DNA of 64,000 nucleotides from Leisingera sp. M658 (GTDB lineage: Bacteria; Pseudomonadota; Alphaproteobacteria; Rhodobacterales; Rhodobacteraceae), in contig NZ_CP083546.1 of the NCBI RefSeq assembly GCF_025144145.1, forward strand, positions 884,501-948,500, given 5' to 3'. The notes beneath the pieces are model-generated. The model made no database searches. It saw nothing but the letters and a program-made list of their open reading frames with translations, and was not told the origin of the DNA. Every line of letters starts with the position of its first letter. Position 1 is the stretch's first letter. The position numbers and the translations under genes are program-made. This document shows positions 23,974-33,931 of the stretch, piece after piece.

Positions 23974-25230
23974 ATGACAGGTTACTCGGTAGACGGAACC
24001 CGGCTTTGGTCCCGGCTAATGGACATGGCCGAAATCGGTTCCACAACAAACGGCGGTTCGCACCGGCTGTCGCTCAGCCAGGATGACGAGGACGGCCGCG
24101 AATTGTTTCTTGCATGGTGCAAAAACCGCGGCTTTGCACCGGTCTTTGACAAGATCGGCAACCTGTTCGTCCGCCGTGCGGGCCGGAACCCGGCAGCGCC
24201 TCCGGTTGTCATCGGCAGCCATCTGGACACGCAGCCCAATGGCGGCCGGTTCGACGGCGTGCTGGGGGTGCTGGCCGGATTGGAAGTGCTGGAAACGCTT
24301 GAAGATCTTGGCATTGCAACAGAGACGCCGGTAGAAGTTGCCGTGTGGACCAACGAGGAAGGCGCCCGGTTTCAGCCCGCCATGATGGGCTCGGGCGTTC
24401 ATTGCGGTGTGCATCCCCTTGCAGAGGCACTGGCGGCGGCCGACGCATCCGGCGTCCCGGTTGCGCGGGAACTCAAACGATTTGGCTACGATAGCGGTAT
24501 GGAGCCGGGAAACCGCGCAACCGGCAGCTATCTGGAACTGCATATCGAGCAGGGGCCGGTCCTTGAGCAGGAGGAGAAGACCATCGGCGTCGTCACCGGC
24601 GGACAGGCAATCCGCTGGTATACCCTGACACTGAGCGGCGAAGAGACCCACGCAGGTCCGATGCCCATGGCGATGCGGCGCGATCCAGTGCGGCATCTGG
24701 CAGCAGTGACGGAGCTTGTTTACCGGAGCGGCCTGACGGATCCCGATGCCCGCGCAACCATCGGAAAAATCGAAACGCTGCCGGGTTCGATCAACGTAAT
24801 GCCAGGTCAGGTTTGCCTGTCGGTCGATTTGCGTCATCCCGGTGAGGCCGCGCTGGAGCACATGCATGGCGCGTTGGCCGAGGGTATTGCACGATTGAAT
24901 ACCGCGGCCGAGGGCGTGGATATTCGTCTTGAGCAGATCTGGCACTCGCCCGCGGTGTCATTCGATGCGCAATTGATTGAGGCGGTGCGAACCGGTGCTG
25001 CAGCGCGGGGCTATCCCTCCCGGGACATGGTCTCCGGAGCCGGGCATGATGCGTTCCATCTTGCCAAACTGGCACCCGCAACGATGATCTTTGTGCCCTG
25101 CCGTGATGGCATCAGCCACAACGCGCGGGAATACACGGCACCTGAGCATGTCGAGGCCGGCGCAAACGTGCTGCTGGATGTTGCGCTGCAGGCAGCGGGT
25201 GTGCGGGCATTGGCGGGGGGCACGGCATGA
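23974..25230 (+). CDS. M20-family Zn amidohydrolase (N-carbamoyl-L-amino-acid / allantoate amidohydrolase type)
   Basis: The family cleaves N-carbamoyl (ureido) amides with two metal ions. Start ATG 23974 follows GAAGGAGCG by 4-6 bases and gives 418 residues, the usual length. Metal and catalytic motifs: GSHLDTQPNGGRFDGVLGVL, NEEGARF, ELHIEQGPVLE and the late GAGHDA...MIFVPCRDGISHNAREYT. Start of an operon with the nitrilase-type amidase (ATGA overlap) and an amidohydrolase. In an island with three guanidine deiminases, a ureido-compound substrate is likely; specificity is inference. Confidence 0.88.
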   Translation: MTGYSVDGTRLWSRLMDMAEIGSTTNGGSHRLSLSQDDEDGRELFLAWCKNRGFAPVFDKIGNLFVRRAGRNPAAPPVVIGSHLDTQPNGGRFDGVLGVLAGLEVLETLEDLGIATETPVEVAVWTNEEGARFQPAMMGSGVHCGVHPLAEALAAADASGVPVARELKRFGYDSGMEPGNRATGSYLELHIEQGPVLEQEEKTIGVVTGGQAIRWYTLTLSGEETHAGPMPMAMRRDPVRHLAAVTELVYRSGLTDPDARATIGKIETLPGSINVMPGQVCLSVDLRHPGEAALEHMHGALAEGIARLNTAAEGVDIRLEQIWHSPAVSFDAQLIEAVRTGAAARGYPSRDMVSGAGHDAFHLAKLAPATMIFVPCRDGISHNAREYTAPEHVEAGANVLLDVALQAAGVRALAGGTA

Positions 25231-26024
25231 GGATCACCATTGCCGATTGGGATCCGCGGCCGCAGGCAAGGGCGGCGCAAGCGGACGCATTGGCCGCCCA
25301 TGCGGCGGCAGAGCAGAGCGAACTTGTGCTGCTGCCGGAAATGCCGCTGAGCGATTGGCTGGCCATCAGTCCGGAACGTGACGCGGCGCTGTGGGACCAG
25401 TCTGTCCATGACCACGAGAGCGGTCTGGATGAACTGGGTGAGCAGCTGGGAACGGGTTTGGCGGGATCACGGCCGGTCCTGAATGCAGGCGGCCAGCCCA
25501 GAAACCGTGCTTTCCTGTGGCAGGACAGCCGGTTCGCCGACGTGCGGCACGAGAAAGCGGCCCTGCCGGAGGAAGACGGTTATTGGGAGAGCCGCTGGTA
25601 TGGAGCGGGTGCGCAGCAATCGGCGCCGCTGGATTGGAACGGGCTGCGGATCGGTTTTGCCATCTGCACCGAGCTTTGGGACCCGGCGCATGGCTGCCGC
25701 CTGTCGCAGGCGGGGGCAGAAGTGCTTCTGGTGCCCCGCGCAACGCCGGATCTGGGCAGCGATATCTGGGTCTCCGGCGCCCGTGCCTTGGCGGTGCGGA
25801 CCGGCTGTTATGTCCTGTCTTCGAATTTCGCCTATCCGGCAGGAAGTTTTGCTTTTGAGGGGCGTTCCGTGGCGGTGGATCCGGACGGGGAACTTCTCGC
25901 GGTGACCACCGAGGAGCAGCCCTATGCCACGGTCTCAGTCAGCGCCGGTGCCGCACGGGATGCAAAGTCCACCTATCCCCGGTATGTGTTTGACAAAATA
26001 AAGAAACAGAAAGGTGCGACATGA
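25227..26024 (+). CDS. Nitrilase-superfamily amidase (carbon-nitrogen hydrolase)
   Basis: 265 residues with the Glu-Lys-Cys triad: Glu in LPEMPLSDW near residue 38, Lys in RHEKAALPEEDGYWES, Cys in FAICTELWDP. The sequence is only distantly like the N-carbamoylputrescine amidase at 39157-40038, so substrate is open; an amide or ureido group made by neighbouring enzymes is plausible. Overlaps both neighbours by four bases (ATGA), showing tight coupling in a three-gene operon. No signal peptide. Confidence 0.85.
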   Translation: MRITIADWDPRPQARAAQADALAAHAAAEQSELVLLPEMPLSDWLAISPERDAALWDQSVHDHESGLDELGEQLGTGLAGSRPVLNAGGQPRNRAFLWQDSRFADVRHEKAALPEEDGYWESRWYGAGAQQSAPLDWNGLRIGFAICTELWDPAHGCRLSQAGAEVLLVPRATPDLGSDIWVSGARALAVRTGCYVLSSNFAYPAGSFAFEGRSVAVDPDGELLAVTTEEQPYATVSVSAGAARDAKSTYPRYVFDKIKKQKGAT

Positions 26025-27696
26025 AACATCTCTGCGCGGTTGCGGCGGGGTGGGCCCTTTTGGCAGGCGGTGCCGCAAATGCGGACAGGCTGGTGCTGAC
26101 CAACGCTGCCATTTACACGGTGGATGAGGCGCGCAGCTGGGCCGAGGCGCTTGCCATCGATGAAGACGGCATCATTACCGCCGTTGGCAGCGAGGCTGAG
26201 GTACTGGCTGCCGCAGGTGAAGACTCGGAGATTGTGGATCTGGGCGGCGCATGGTGCTGCCGGGGTTCCAGGACATCCACCTGCATGCGGTAGAGGCCGG
26301 GGTGAATGCGGTTCTCTGCCCGTTCGAAGCCTTCGACACGCTTGCGGGCTACAGGGCCACGGTACGGGACTGCGCCGAAAACGGCGAGACCGGCGCCTGG
26401 GTGCTGGGGGCCGGAGTGAATATGGTCAGCCTGCTGGAATTGCACAGCAACCCGGTTACGGTGCTTGACGAAATCTCGCCGGACCGCCCGGTGATGATCC
26501 TCGACGACATCGGCCATGGCGCCTGGGCCAATTCCCTGGCGCTGCAGGCAGCGGGATATGACACGGCCGAGGATGCGGCCAACGGCAATATCATCCTGCG
26601 CGGGGATGATGGGCGGCCCAACGGGGTGGTGCTGGAAAACGCACCGCACAACCTGCGCACACTTGCCTTCCCGCCAACTCAGGAGAACTTGGACTTTGCC
26701 TTTGACAGCCTGCTGAACGCGGCAGCAGAACTGAATGCCAACGGGATCACTTCGATCAGTGACGCAGGCGGATATTGGCCGCAGGGCCACCACAAAGTGT
26801 GGGATTGGGCCGAGGAAGCAGGTGAGCTGCCCCTGCGGGCCTCGAACGCCTTTTACATCTATCCCGACCGGCCATTGGACGCGCAAATCGTGGAGATCAA
26901 GACCCTCTACCACAACGACCCGGACCGGCTGGTGCGCTTCAACGTCGCCAAGATCTATGTCGACGGCATTCTGAGTCAGGCCACAGGCGCCTTGCTGGAA
27001 CCTTATGAAGCAGGGCTGGACCTGCAGGACGGCGAGGAATACGGGTATCTCTATTTCGAGAAAGACGAACTGATGCGCGCCGCGCGGGAACTTGCCGCAA
27101 CTGGCTTTCAGCTGCATTTCCATGTGACCGGGGACTACGGCGCGCGGCTGGCGCTGGACGCGATTGCCCAGGCCGCGCCGGAATCTGGACCGCATCGGCT
27201 GACCCATCTTTACCTTGCCGACCCCGCCGATTACCCCCGCTTTGCCGAGCTTGGCGTCATTGCCGATTTGCAGCTGGCACCCAGCGCGGTCGCCGGGGAC
27301 TACAAGGCCTTCATGGCTGAGTTCATCGGCGACCGCACCGATCGGCTGCTGCCTGCCGGGGCACTGCTGGAAGCCGGAGCGACAGTTGCGCTGTCAAGTG
27401 ACTGGGACGCGGATGAACTGAATCCGCTGATCAAGATCGAAACGGCGGTCAGCCGCAGGCACAACGGCCTGCCCGATGTCGCCACGGCCATCGCAGCGAT
27501 GACGATCAACCCGGCCATTTCCCTGCGCCACGCGGACCGGACCGGCTCCATCGAGGTTGGCAAATTCGCGGATCTGGCGGTGCTCAGTAAAGACATCCTG
27601 AAGATCCCGACCAACCAGATCAGCAGCGTTGCCATTGAGGCGACCCTGCTGCAGGGCGAAGCGGTCTTTGATGACGCGGGGCTGTTCGCCGAATGA
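26021..27696 (+). pseudogene. Metal-dependent amidohydrolase (YtcJ-like), one-base frameshift
   Basis: The product would be about 558 residues. The first part (26021 to about 26247) encodes MKHLCAVAAGWALLAGGAAN, a signal-like start, then ALAIDEDGIITAVGSEAEV and EIVDLGG. The family then expects R-M-V-L-P-G-F; the frame supplying MVLPGFQDIHLHAVEAGV begins at 26251. One base appears lost in the GC-rich stretch around 26246-26250. The second part is intact to 27696 with HLHAVE metal ligands, FHVTGDYGA, and SSDWDADELNPL near the end. Three amidohydrolases in a row suggests serial hydrolysis. It may be a true inactivation, programmed slippage (no slippery run seen) or a sequencing error. Confidence 0.8.
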
Positions 27697-27698
27697 AC

Positions 27699-28580
27699 TC
27701 AGAGCTGCCCGCTCACCGGCCTGTCGAGGTAGCTGAGCGGGTCACCGGTTGCATTGGCTGGTGCCCGGGTCAAGGCCTCAAGAAACAGCGAGAAAAGTTC
27801 GCCCTGCGAGGTGATACCCAGCTTGTTGTGAATACGCTTGCGGTGGACCTTGACCGTTTCCGGGCTGTTGCCCAGCTCGCGTGCAATCGACTTCGAGGAA
27901 TGCCCCTTCAGGATCAGCTGCACGATTTCGACCTCACGCCCGCTCAGCAGCGAGGTGGCGAACCGGTCAAAGGACTTTTTCAGATGCAGCCCCATGCGGC
28001 CGCTGCCGGCCAGAGAATTGGGGTCCAGCGCAGGCCAATGGCGGCGGCACAGCGCCGCAATGCAGGGCAGCAGCCCGGCAAGCGCGGCCCTTTGATCCGG
28101 ACCAAACTGGAAGCTTTCCTCCCTGCTGCCCAGCGAGATCACCGCGGCGGCGCCGTTCCCGAAGGCGACGAACACGCTGGTTTCGTCAAACAGACCGGTT
28201 TCTGCATAGAAGGTCTGGTAGTATTCTGACGACATGAAATCATCAGGCGCGCATTCGCCAAGCGTGACCACGCGGTCCCCGATCCCCTGCTGGAAGAGAT
28301 TGTAAAAAGGGTCGAGGAAATAGGCGAAATCCAGATAGGGCTTGATCGTCGCGGCGCTGTATTCATCCGACAGGTTGTCGAACAGCTCCATCGGCGGGTG
28401 ATCCGGGAAAAAGGCTGCAATGAAGGTGCTGTCATATCCTGATGCCGATTGGCACAGGTCTGCGAGGGCGGCCAGGAACCCGTCCTGCCCGGCAAGCTCG
28501 ATGGCCCGTGCAAGGCCTGCAAGGCTGCCTGACTCACCAGTTCTGTTGGAGCTTTGCATCATCGTCCTTGCGTCAAACAT
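27699..28580 (-). CDS. LuxR-family transcriptional regulator
   Basis: The C-terminal LuxR/GerE helix-turn-helix is clear at about residues 215-275: LSGREVEIVQLILKGHSSKS followed by IARELGNSPETVKVHRKRIH. The N-terminal 200 residues are an uncharacterised sensor-like domain without acyl-homoserine-lactone signature residues that I can confirm. ATG 28580 is preferred; TTG 28592 and ATG 28562 are alternatives. It is convergent with the amidohydrolase, only two bases apart, and transcribed away from the deiminase pair at 28630-30707 in the same direction, so it could be co-transcribed with them. Likely regulator of the island. Confidence 0.82.
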   Translation of the reverse strand: MFDARTMMQSSNRTGESGSLAGLARAIELAGQDGFLAALADLCQSASGYDSTFIAAFFPDHPPMELFDNLSDEYSAATIKPYLDFAYFLDPFYNLFQQGIGDRVVTLGECAPDDFMSSEYYQTFYAETGLFDETSVFVAFGNGAAAVISLGSREESFQFGPDQRAALAGLLPCIAALCRRHWPALDPNSLAGSGRMGLHLKKSFDRFATSLLSGREVEIVQLILKGHSSKSIARELGNSPETVKVHRKRIHNKLGITSQGELFSLFLEALTRAPANATGDPLSYLDRPVSGQL

Positions 28581-28629
28581 CGTGTTTCCCAACGTTCATA
28601 TCAGAAAATTCTTGACCACCTGTTGGCAT

Positions 28630-29691
28630 CTAGGCCGGCTGCTGCTGTGTCATGCAGTGGATGCCGCCGCCGGCATGGCAGATCCCGCGCATATCCACCG
28701 CCAGGATCTCGCGGTTGGGGAAAGCCTTGGCGAAGATTTCCTGCGCTGCCGCATCAGTGGGCGTTCCGAACGATGGGACCACCACGCCGCCGTTTGCGAT
28801 ATAGGCGTTCACATAAGACAGGGCCGTCGTGTCGGTTTCGGGTTCGACCATATAGGCCTCGTCGATCAGCCCGATCTCGATCTCCCGGCCATCGGCATCG
28901 GTCTGGCCGCGCAGGGCTTTCAGGTTTTCCTCACAGACCCTGTGGCGCGGGTTTGCCGGGTCCGGGTTGCGTTCGAACAGCAGCTTGCCCGGCGCAGTGA
29001 AGGTCAGCATACCGTCGATGTGGCCGTCGGTGATCCATTCCTCCTCGTCGCCGGGCAGCCAGATGACCTTGCGGGCGCCGATGGTATGGAACAGTTCGCG
29101 TTCCACATCCGCCTTGGTCATGCCCGGATTGCGGTTGGGATTGAGAAAGCAGGTCTCCGTCGTGATGACGGTGCCGCGGCCGTCCACATGCAAGCCGCCG
29201 CCTTCGCCAGTCAAGGGGGACTGGAACAGCGGCAGCTTTAGGTGGCGTACCAGTGCGGCACCGATGCCTGCATCAAGCTCGTAGTCCGGAAACTTTTCGC
29301 CCCAGCAGTTGAAAATCAGATTGGACCCGATGGTCCGCCCGTTGCCATCGTTCACGAACAGCGGGCCGGTGTCGCGGAACCAGTGGTCATTCTGCGCCAG
29401 CGGTACGACATCGGCTTGAGGCGGCAGCAGACGGCGCGCAATGCTTGCGTGATCGGGGTGCGCGGCCACCCGGACCGGCTCAAACCTTAAGATCGCAGTT
29501 GCGACCCGCACAAAGTTCTCCTGCGCGGCAGCCAGGCCGCTGCCCCAGTTGTCTTCGTGGCCGTCCCAAGGCCAGGCCATCCAGCAGGCGGTATGATGCG
29601 CAGTTTCGATCGGCATGACAAAGCCCAGTTCTCCGGGGCTTTTGCCGCTGGCAAGGGCTGCGGTCAGGTCTGTTGAGGTAAGCATGTTCAT
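28630..29691 (-). CDS. Agmatine-deiminase family enzyme (PPAD fold), paralog A
   Basis: The family hydrolyses a guanidino group to ureido plus ammonia. Start ATG 29691 overlaps the stop of paralog B (ATGA), giving 353 residues. Catalytic residues are intact: Asp in FRDTGPLF, His in TDGHIDGM and the nucleophile Cys in GGGIHCMTQQQ. The substrate-entry segment reads AWPWDGHEDNW, lacking the Arg of the usual WPxRxDNW, so the substrate may not be agmatine itself. Cytoplasmic. In tandem with B under one promoter. Confidence 0.88.
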   Translation of the reverse strand: MNMLTSTDLTAALASGKSPGELGFVMPIETAHHTACWMAWPWDGHEDNWGSGLAAAQENFVRVATAILRFEPVRVAAHPDHASIARRLLPPQADVVPLAQNDHWFRDTGPLFVNDGNGRTIGSNLIFNCWGEKFPDYELDAGIGAALVRHLKLPLFQSPLTGEGGGLHVDGRGTVITTETCFLNPNRNPGMTKADVERELFHTIGARKVIWLPGDEEEWITDGHIDGMLTFTAPGKLLFERNPDPANPRHRVCEENLKALRGQTDADGREIEIGLIDEAYMVEPETDTTALSYVNAYIANGGVVVPSFGTPTDAAAQEIFAKAFPNREILAVDMRGICHAGGGIHCMTQQQPA

Positions 29692-30707
29692 GCTGCGGGC
29701 TCCTGCTGGGTAATACAATGGATGCCGCCGCCGCCAATGGCGATGGCAGGGATTGGCACTTGCGCCACCCGGCGGCCGGGGAAGAGTTCTTCGAAGGTTT
29801 CGCGCACCAGCCCGTCTTCGCGGATTCCATACTCCGGCATCACCACACCGCCGTTGCAGATGTAGGAATTGACGTAGGAGCGGCAGAACCGCGGGTCGTC
29901 CGAGACCGCGCTGGCGGCATCGGGGATCTTCACCAGCCTGAGGCTGCGGCCCTTGGCGTCGGTCTGGTCTTCCATCGCGCTGATATTGGCCAGATTGATA
30001 GCGTGCCAGTCGTGATCTGCCGGGCCTTCCGCCTCGATCAGCACCACGCCCGGCGCGACAAAGGTTGCGATGCCGTCGACATGGCCGTCGGTTTCGGTTT
30101 CTTCCACGTTGCCGGGCAGCCAGATCACCTTGTCACCGCCGAGCATGGCTTTCAGCTCTTCCTCGATCCGGTCGCGGTTCCAGCCGGGATTGCGGTTGGC
30201 ATTGGGAAAGCAGCTCTCGGTGGTCAGGATGGTGCCTTCGCCATCGACAGAGACGCCGCCGCCTTCGGCGATCAGACCGGAGTGGAAGATAGGCACACCG
30301 GCGGCGTTCAGAATCGCATCCGCAGCGTCATTATCGCCATCAAACGGCTGGTATTTGCCGCCCCAGGCGTTGAAGCCAAAGGACACGCCGGCGCGGCCAC
30401 CCTTGCCATCGGTCAGAAAACAGGGTCCGGCATCGCGCGCCCAGCTATCGTCGATCGGGCTGGTAAGGACGTCGATATCAGACCCCAGCAGCGACTTTGC
30501 TTCCGCCGCATCTTCGGGGCGGACCAGCATGGTCAGCGGTTCGAATTCGCGGATGGCGCGGGCCACGGCGGCGTAGTTGCGGCGGGTCTCTTCCATATCG
30601 GGCCAGAACCCTTCCCGCGTCGGCCACATCATCCAGGTGCGCAGGTGCGGCGCCCATTCAGCGGGCATGCGGAAGCCCGCGGATTTTGGTGTTTGCTGGT
30701 CGGACAT
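29688..30707 (-). CDS. aguA: Agmatine deiminase, paralog B (closest to canonical)
   Basis: Agmatine + water to N-carbamoylputrescine + ammonia. Start ATG 30707 (MSDQQTPKSAGFRMPAEW) gives 339 residues; ATGs at 30719 and 30722 are less likely. The entry segment is WMMWPTREGFW with the Arg present, unlike paralogs A and C. Catalytic Asp in WARDAGPCF, His in TDGHVDGI, Cys in GGGIHCITQQE. First gene of the pair B-A, divergent from the LysR gene across 100 bases, which is the usual arrangement for regulator and target. AguB for the next step is encoded at 39157-40038. Confidence 0.88.
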   Translation of the reverse strand: MSDQQTPKSAGFRMPAEWAPHLRTWMMWPTREGFWPDMEETRRNYAAVARAIREFEPLTMLVRPEDAAEAKSLLGSDIDVLTSPIDDSWARDAGPCFLTDGKGGRAGVSFGFNAWGGKYQPFDGDNDAADAILNAAGVPIFHSGLIAEGGGVSVDGEGTILTTESCFPNANRNPGWNRDRIEEELKAMLGGDKVIWLPGNVEETETDGHVDGIATFVAPGVVLIEAEGPADHDWHAINLANISAMEDQTDAKGRSLRLVKIPDAASAVSDDPRFCRSYVNSYICNGGVVMPEYGIREDGLVRETFEELFPGRRVAQVPIPAIAIGGGGIHCITQQEPAA

Positions 30708-30807
30708 GGAGGGCTCCATCATGCAGGAAATGTTGTCCGAACAGTCTAAATGTGAGCATATGTAATGCACAAACGCGGAATTCTACGGGTTAGGATGAGA
30801 GATTTTA
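30708..30807. promoter_or_regulatory. Divergent promoter region, deiminase operon / LysR gene
   Basis: 100 bases, AT-richer than the flanks, between divergent starts. It should hold LysR-binding sites; short T-N11-A candidates exist, for example around the GAGCATATG stretch, but I cannot single one out. Confidence 0.45.
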
Positions 30808-31689
30808 ATGAATAACCCCTATCGCCCCTTACCGCCGCTGGGCGCCCTGATCGGGTTCGAAGCTGCGGCCCGGCTCGGCAGCTTCTCGCTGGCGGCGGAA
30901 GAGCTGAACATGACGCAATCGGCAGTGTCGCATCAGATCCGGACGCTGGAGACTCATCTGCAGCAACCGCTGTTCCTGCGCATCAGCCGGCGGGTGGAAC
31001 TGACTGACGCCGGCCGCGACCTGATGGTCTCTGCCCAGGAGGCGCTGGAGACGGTGCGGCTGGGGGTACGGCGGCTGGACGCCTATTCCAAGCCCGGTTC
31101 GGTGGTCATCCACATGCCGCCTGCTTTCGGGGCGCTCTGGCTGGCGCCCCGGCTGACGCGGTTGCGCGGCAGCCATCCCGATGTGGACCCTTGGCTTTAT
31201 ACCGGCAGCCACGACGTCGATCTCACCGAATCCGAATTTGACATCACGCTGACAACAGAGGCACCGGCCGGCGAAGGCTTTGCCGCGGCGCCTTTCTTGC
31301 GCGAGGAACGCATTGCGCTGGCGGGCCCCGGTCTGGCGGCGGATTTTCAGAACCGCATGGGCGAGGCCCCCCTGATCCATGACGAACACCCCGATGACTG
31401 GCAGAGCTGGTTCCTGGCCGCCGGGCTGGAGCGGGCGGATTGCGCCAAGGGGCTGAACTTCTCCGATACCGGGCTGGCAGTTGATGCCGCCACGCGCGGG
31501 CTGGGGATGTGCCTGTGCGACAGGACGCTGGCGCAGCCGCTGGTGCGCGCGGGCAAGCTGCAGGTGCTAAGTCCAGTCAGTCTGCGCGGCGGCGGCCAAT
31601 ACCGCCTTGTGACCCTGGAACGCAATCTGAAGCGCACTGCGGTCCGGGCGTTATGGGATTGGATGCTGGCGGAAACCGGTGGCAGTTAG
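30808..31689 (+). CDS. LysR-family regulator (GcvA-like) of the guanidino/polyamine island
   Basis: 293 residues. The HTH is RLGSFSLAAEELNMTQSAVS followed by HQIRTLETHLQQPLFLR, with the N-terminal PPLGALIGFEAAAR typical of the GcvA/AmpR branch. The effector domain runs from about residue 92 to the end. It is divergent from agmatine deiminase B and overlaps the convergent ABC ATPase gene by four bases. Probably responds to an imported guanidino or ureido compound; ligand not known. Confidence 0.88.
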   Translation: MNNPYRPLPPLGALIGFEAAARLGSFSLAAEELNMTQSAVSHQIRTLETHLQQPLFLRISRRVELTDAGRDLMVSAQEALETVRLGVRRLDAYSKPGSVVIHMPPAFGALWLAPRLTRLRGSHPDVDPWLYTGSHDVDLTESEFDITLTTEAPAGEGFAAAPFLREERIALAGPGLAADFQNRMGEAPLIHDEHPDDWQSWFLAAGLERADCAKGLNFSDTGLAVDAATRGLGMCLCDRTLAQPLVRAGKLQVLSPVSLRGGGQYRLVTLERNLKRTAVRALWDWMLAETGGS

Positions 31690-32729
31690 CGGCAGGCTGC
31701 CGCAGGGGGCGGTGCCGGTCTGGCCGCCTCATCCGGGAAAAAGCAGGCCGACTGGCGTCCACCCGCCCGCGTGTCCAGCTGCGGCACTTCGGTCCGGCAG
31801 CGGGCCGGGCAGCCCTTCTGCTCATACAGCCAGCAGCGGGTGTGGAAGGGGCAGCCGGCGGGGATGGCGGCATGCGACGGGACGTCTCCGGACAGCACAA
31901 TCGGCGCGGCCTGCGCCCGGTTCCTGGCCTTGACCCGCGGCGCCGCCGACAACAGGGCCGTTGTATAGGGATGCGCAGGGGCGGCGGTCATCTGTTTTGA
32001 CGGACCGATCTCGACAATCCGGCCCAGATACATCACCGCAATACGCTGGCACAGGTGCCGCACCACCGACAAATCATGGCTGATAAACAGCATCGCCATG
32101 TTCTGTTCGGCGCGCAAATCGTCCAGCAGATTCAGGATCTGCGCCTGCACCGATACATCCAGGGCACTGACTGGCTCGTCTGCGATGATTACCGGCGGAT
32201 CATTGGCAATCGCCCTTGCGATGGCGATGCGCTGGCGCTGACCACCGCTGAACTGCTGGGGATAGCGCGCCGCATGGTCCGGGCTCAGCCCGACGCGCCG
32301 CAGCAGCGCCCGGACGCGGGACTGGAGCTCAGGGCCCGAGGCGGTTTTCTGGATTCTGAACGGTTCCGACAGAATGCGTCCGATGGTCTTTCTGGGATGC
32401 AGCGAGGCATAGGGATCCTGGAACACCATCTGAACCCGCCGCGCGAGAGTGAGCCGCTCCGGTGAGCAGGAAGGATCAATATGCTGCCCGTTGACTTGAA
32501 TGCCGCCTGCAGAGGTTCCGGTGAGGCCGACGATGGCCTTGCCCAGCGTGGTCTTGCCGCTGCCGGATTCACCAATCAGGCCCAGCACTTCGCCCTGCCG
32601 GATCTCCAGGTTTACATCGCTGAGCGCCTTGAAAGTTGCGGGTTTCTCAAACAGCGCCCGGCTGCCGGAGGCACGGAATTCGACGGCAAGATTGCTGATC
32701 TCAAGCGCGGGGGGCGGTGTCGGCCTCAT
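31686..32729 (-). CDS. Dpp/Opp-type ABC importer ATPase (DppF-like)
   Basis: 347 residues: Walker A GESGSGKTT, QMVFQDPYASLHPRKT Q-loop, signature FSGGQRQR, Walker B VIIADEPVSALD, and the C-terminal oligopeptide-transporter domain with its cysteine cluster (CPFHTRC, GCPARC), likely a 4Fe-4S or metal site as in DppD/F. Overlaps DppD-like by four bases. Serves the permeases at 35599-37532. Confidence 0.92.
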   Translation of the reverse strand: MRPTPPPALEISNLAVEFRASGSRALFEKPATFKALSDVNLEIRQGEVLGLIGESGSGKTTLGKAIVGLTGTSAGGIQVNGQHIDPSCSPERLTLARRVQMVFQDPYASLHPRKTIGRILSEPFRIQKTASGPELQSRVRALLRRVGLSPDHAARYPQQFSGGQRQRIAIARAIANDPPVIIADEPVSALDVSVQAQILNLLDDLRAEQNMAMLFISHDLSVVRHLCQRIAVMYLGRIVEIGPSKQMTAAPAHPYTTALLSAAPRVKARNRAQAAPIVLSGDVPSHAAIPAGCPFHTRCWLYEQKGCPARCRTEVPQLDTRAGGRQSACFFPDEAARPAPPPAAACR

Positions 32730-33715
32730 GCGGTTTCCTTTGCCTGCAAAGGGTTGGCGTGCAGCAGGCAGGCGACCTTATGCGCCTGCTGCGGCATTGC
32801 AACGGGGTGCGGTTCAACCAGGGCGCAGGTGTCAAATGCTGCCGGGCAGCGGTCGCGGAAAGCGCAGCCCGAGGGCCGCTGCCAGATCGCCGGCGGGGTT
32901 CCTGGAATGGGCGTCAGCCGGGCGTGCTCGCCGTCCATTGACGGATGCGCCCCCAGCAATCCTTGCGTATAGGGATGCTGCGGGTTTTCCAGTACCTCAG
33001 CGGAGGGTCCGCGCTCCACGCCGCGCCCCGAATAAAGCACGATCACCTCATCGGCCATTCCGGCGACCACTCCCAGATCGTGGGTGATCAGCACCAGCGC
33101 CATGTTCAGATCCTGTGAGAGTTTTTTGAGGAGCTGCAGGATCTGCGCCTGGATCGTCAGATCAAGCGCGGTGGTCGGCTCGTCTGCGATCAGCAGCTTG
33201 GGCTCAAAGACAATGGCCATGGCGATCATGACGCGCTGGCGCTGGCCGCCGCTCAACTGATGCGGATAGCGGGCCATCATGCCTTCGGGGTCCGGCATTC
33301 CGACCCGTGCCAGCGCCTCGATGGCCTTGCGGCGGGCCTCGGCTCTGGTCAGGCGCCGGTGCGCCTGCAGGCATTCCACAATCTGATCGCCGATCCGCAT
33401 CACCGGGTTCAGGCTGCTCATCGGGTCCTGGAAGATCATCGCAATGCCGGTGCCCTGCAGTTTGCGGAACTCCGCTGCGGAGAGCTGTGCCAGATCGGCG
33501 CCATCGAAAAGGATCTGCCCGGAGACCTGTAAAGGCCCACCTGCCAGCAGCCCCATAATGGCCATCGCCGCAGTGCTTTTGCCGGAGCCGCTTTCCCCCA
33601 CAATGCCCAGGCATTTGCCCCTTGCAAGGCGCAGACTAAGGGGGGCGACAATTGCTGCCGTCCGATCGCCTGCCTTGATGCTTACTTTCAGATCCGTGAC
33701 GTCCAATAGTGCCAT
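32726..33715 (-). CDS. Dpp/Opp-type ABC importer ATPase (DppD-like)
   Basis: Start ATG 33715 ([16 protein letters not shown]) gives 329 residues; an upstream extension is unsupported. Walker [25 protein letters not shown]-loop, signature LSGGQRQR, Walker [13 protein letters not shown], and C-terminal cysteines in [14 protein letters not shown]. The pair of ATPases is divergent from the binding protein and permeases across about 215 bases, an uncommon split of a single importer into two operons. Confidence 0.92.
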   Translation of the reverse strand: MALLDVTDLKVSIKAGDRTAAIVAPLSLRLARGKCLGIVGESGSGKSTAAMAIMGLLAGGPLQVSGQILFDGADLAQLSAAEFRKLQGTGIAMIFQDPMSSLNPVMRIGDQIVECLQAHRRLTRAEARRKAIEALARVGMPDPEGMMARYPHQLSGGQRQRVMIAMAIVFEPKLLIADEPTTALDLTIQAQILQLLKKLSQDLNMALVLITHDLGVVAGMADEVIVLYSGRGVERGPSAEVLENPQHPYTQGLLGAHPSMDGEHARLTPIPGTPPAIWQRPSGCAFRDRCPAAFDTCALVEPHPVAMPQQAHKVACLLHANPLQAKETA

Positions 33716-33931
33716 GGCGCGCGCAACATCCTTTTTTGCCAGGGTGTCCCCCGGCACACAGAGAGAACCGGGGCATTGCAAATTACTATAGCCCATCCGC
33801 TTCAGGTGGCTGTGCCCCATAGGTGGTATCGACAGGAACAGCCCTATTTTGGGAGTTTAAGAGCAAGGAAACGGTAAGCGGCTCCCTGATTGGCCGAGGC
33901 GCAGATTTCCTGACAACATAGGGAGCTGAAC
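33716..33931. promoter_or_regulatory. Divergent promoter region of the Dpp-type importer
   Basis: About 215 bases separate the two halves of the transporter. The binding-protein gene has GGGAGC 6-11 bases before ATG 33932. No specific operator was recognised. Confidence 0.5.
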
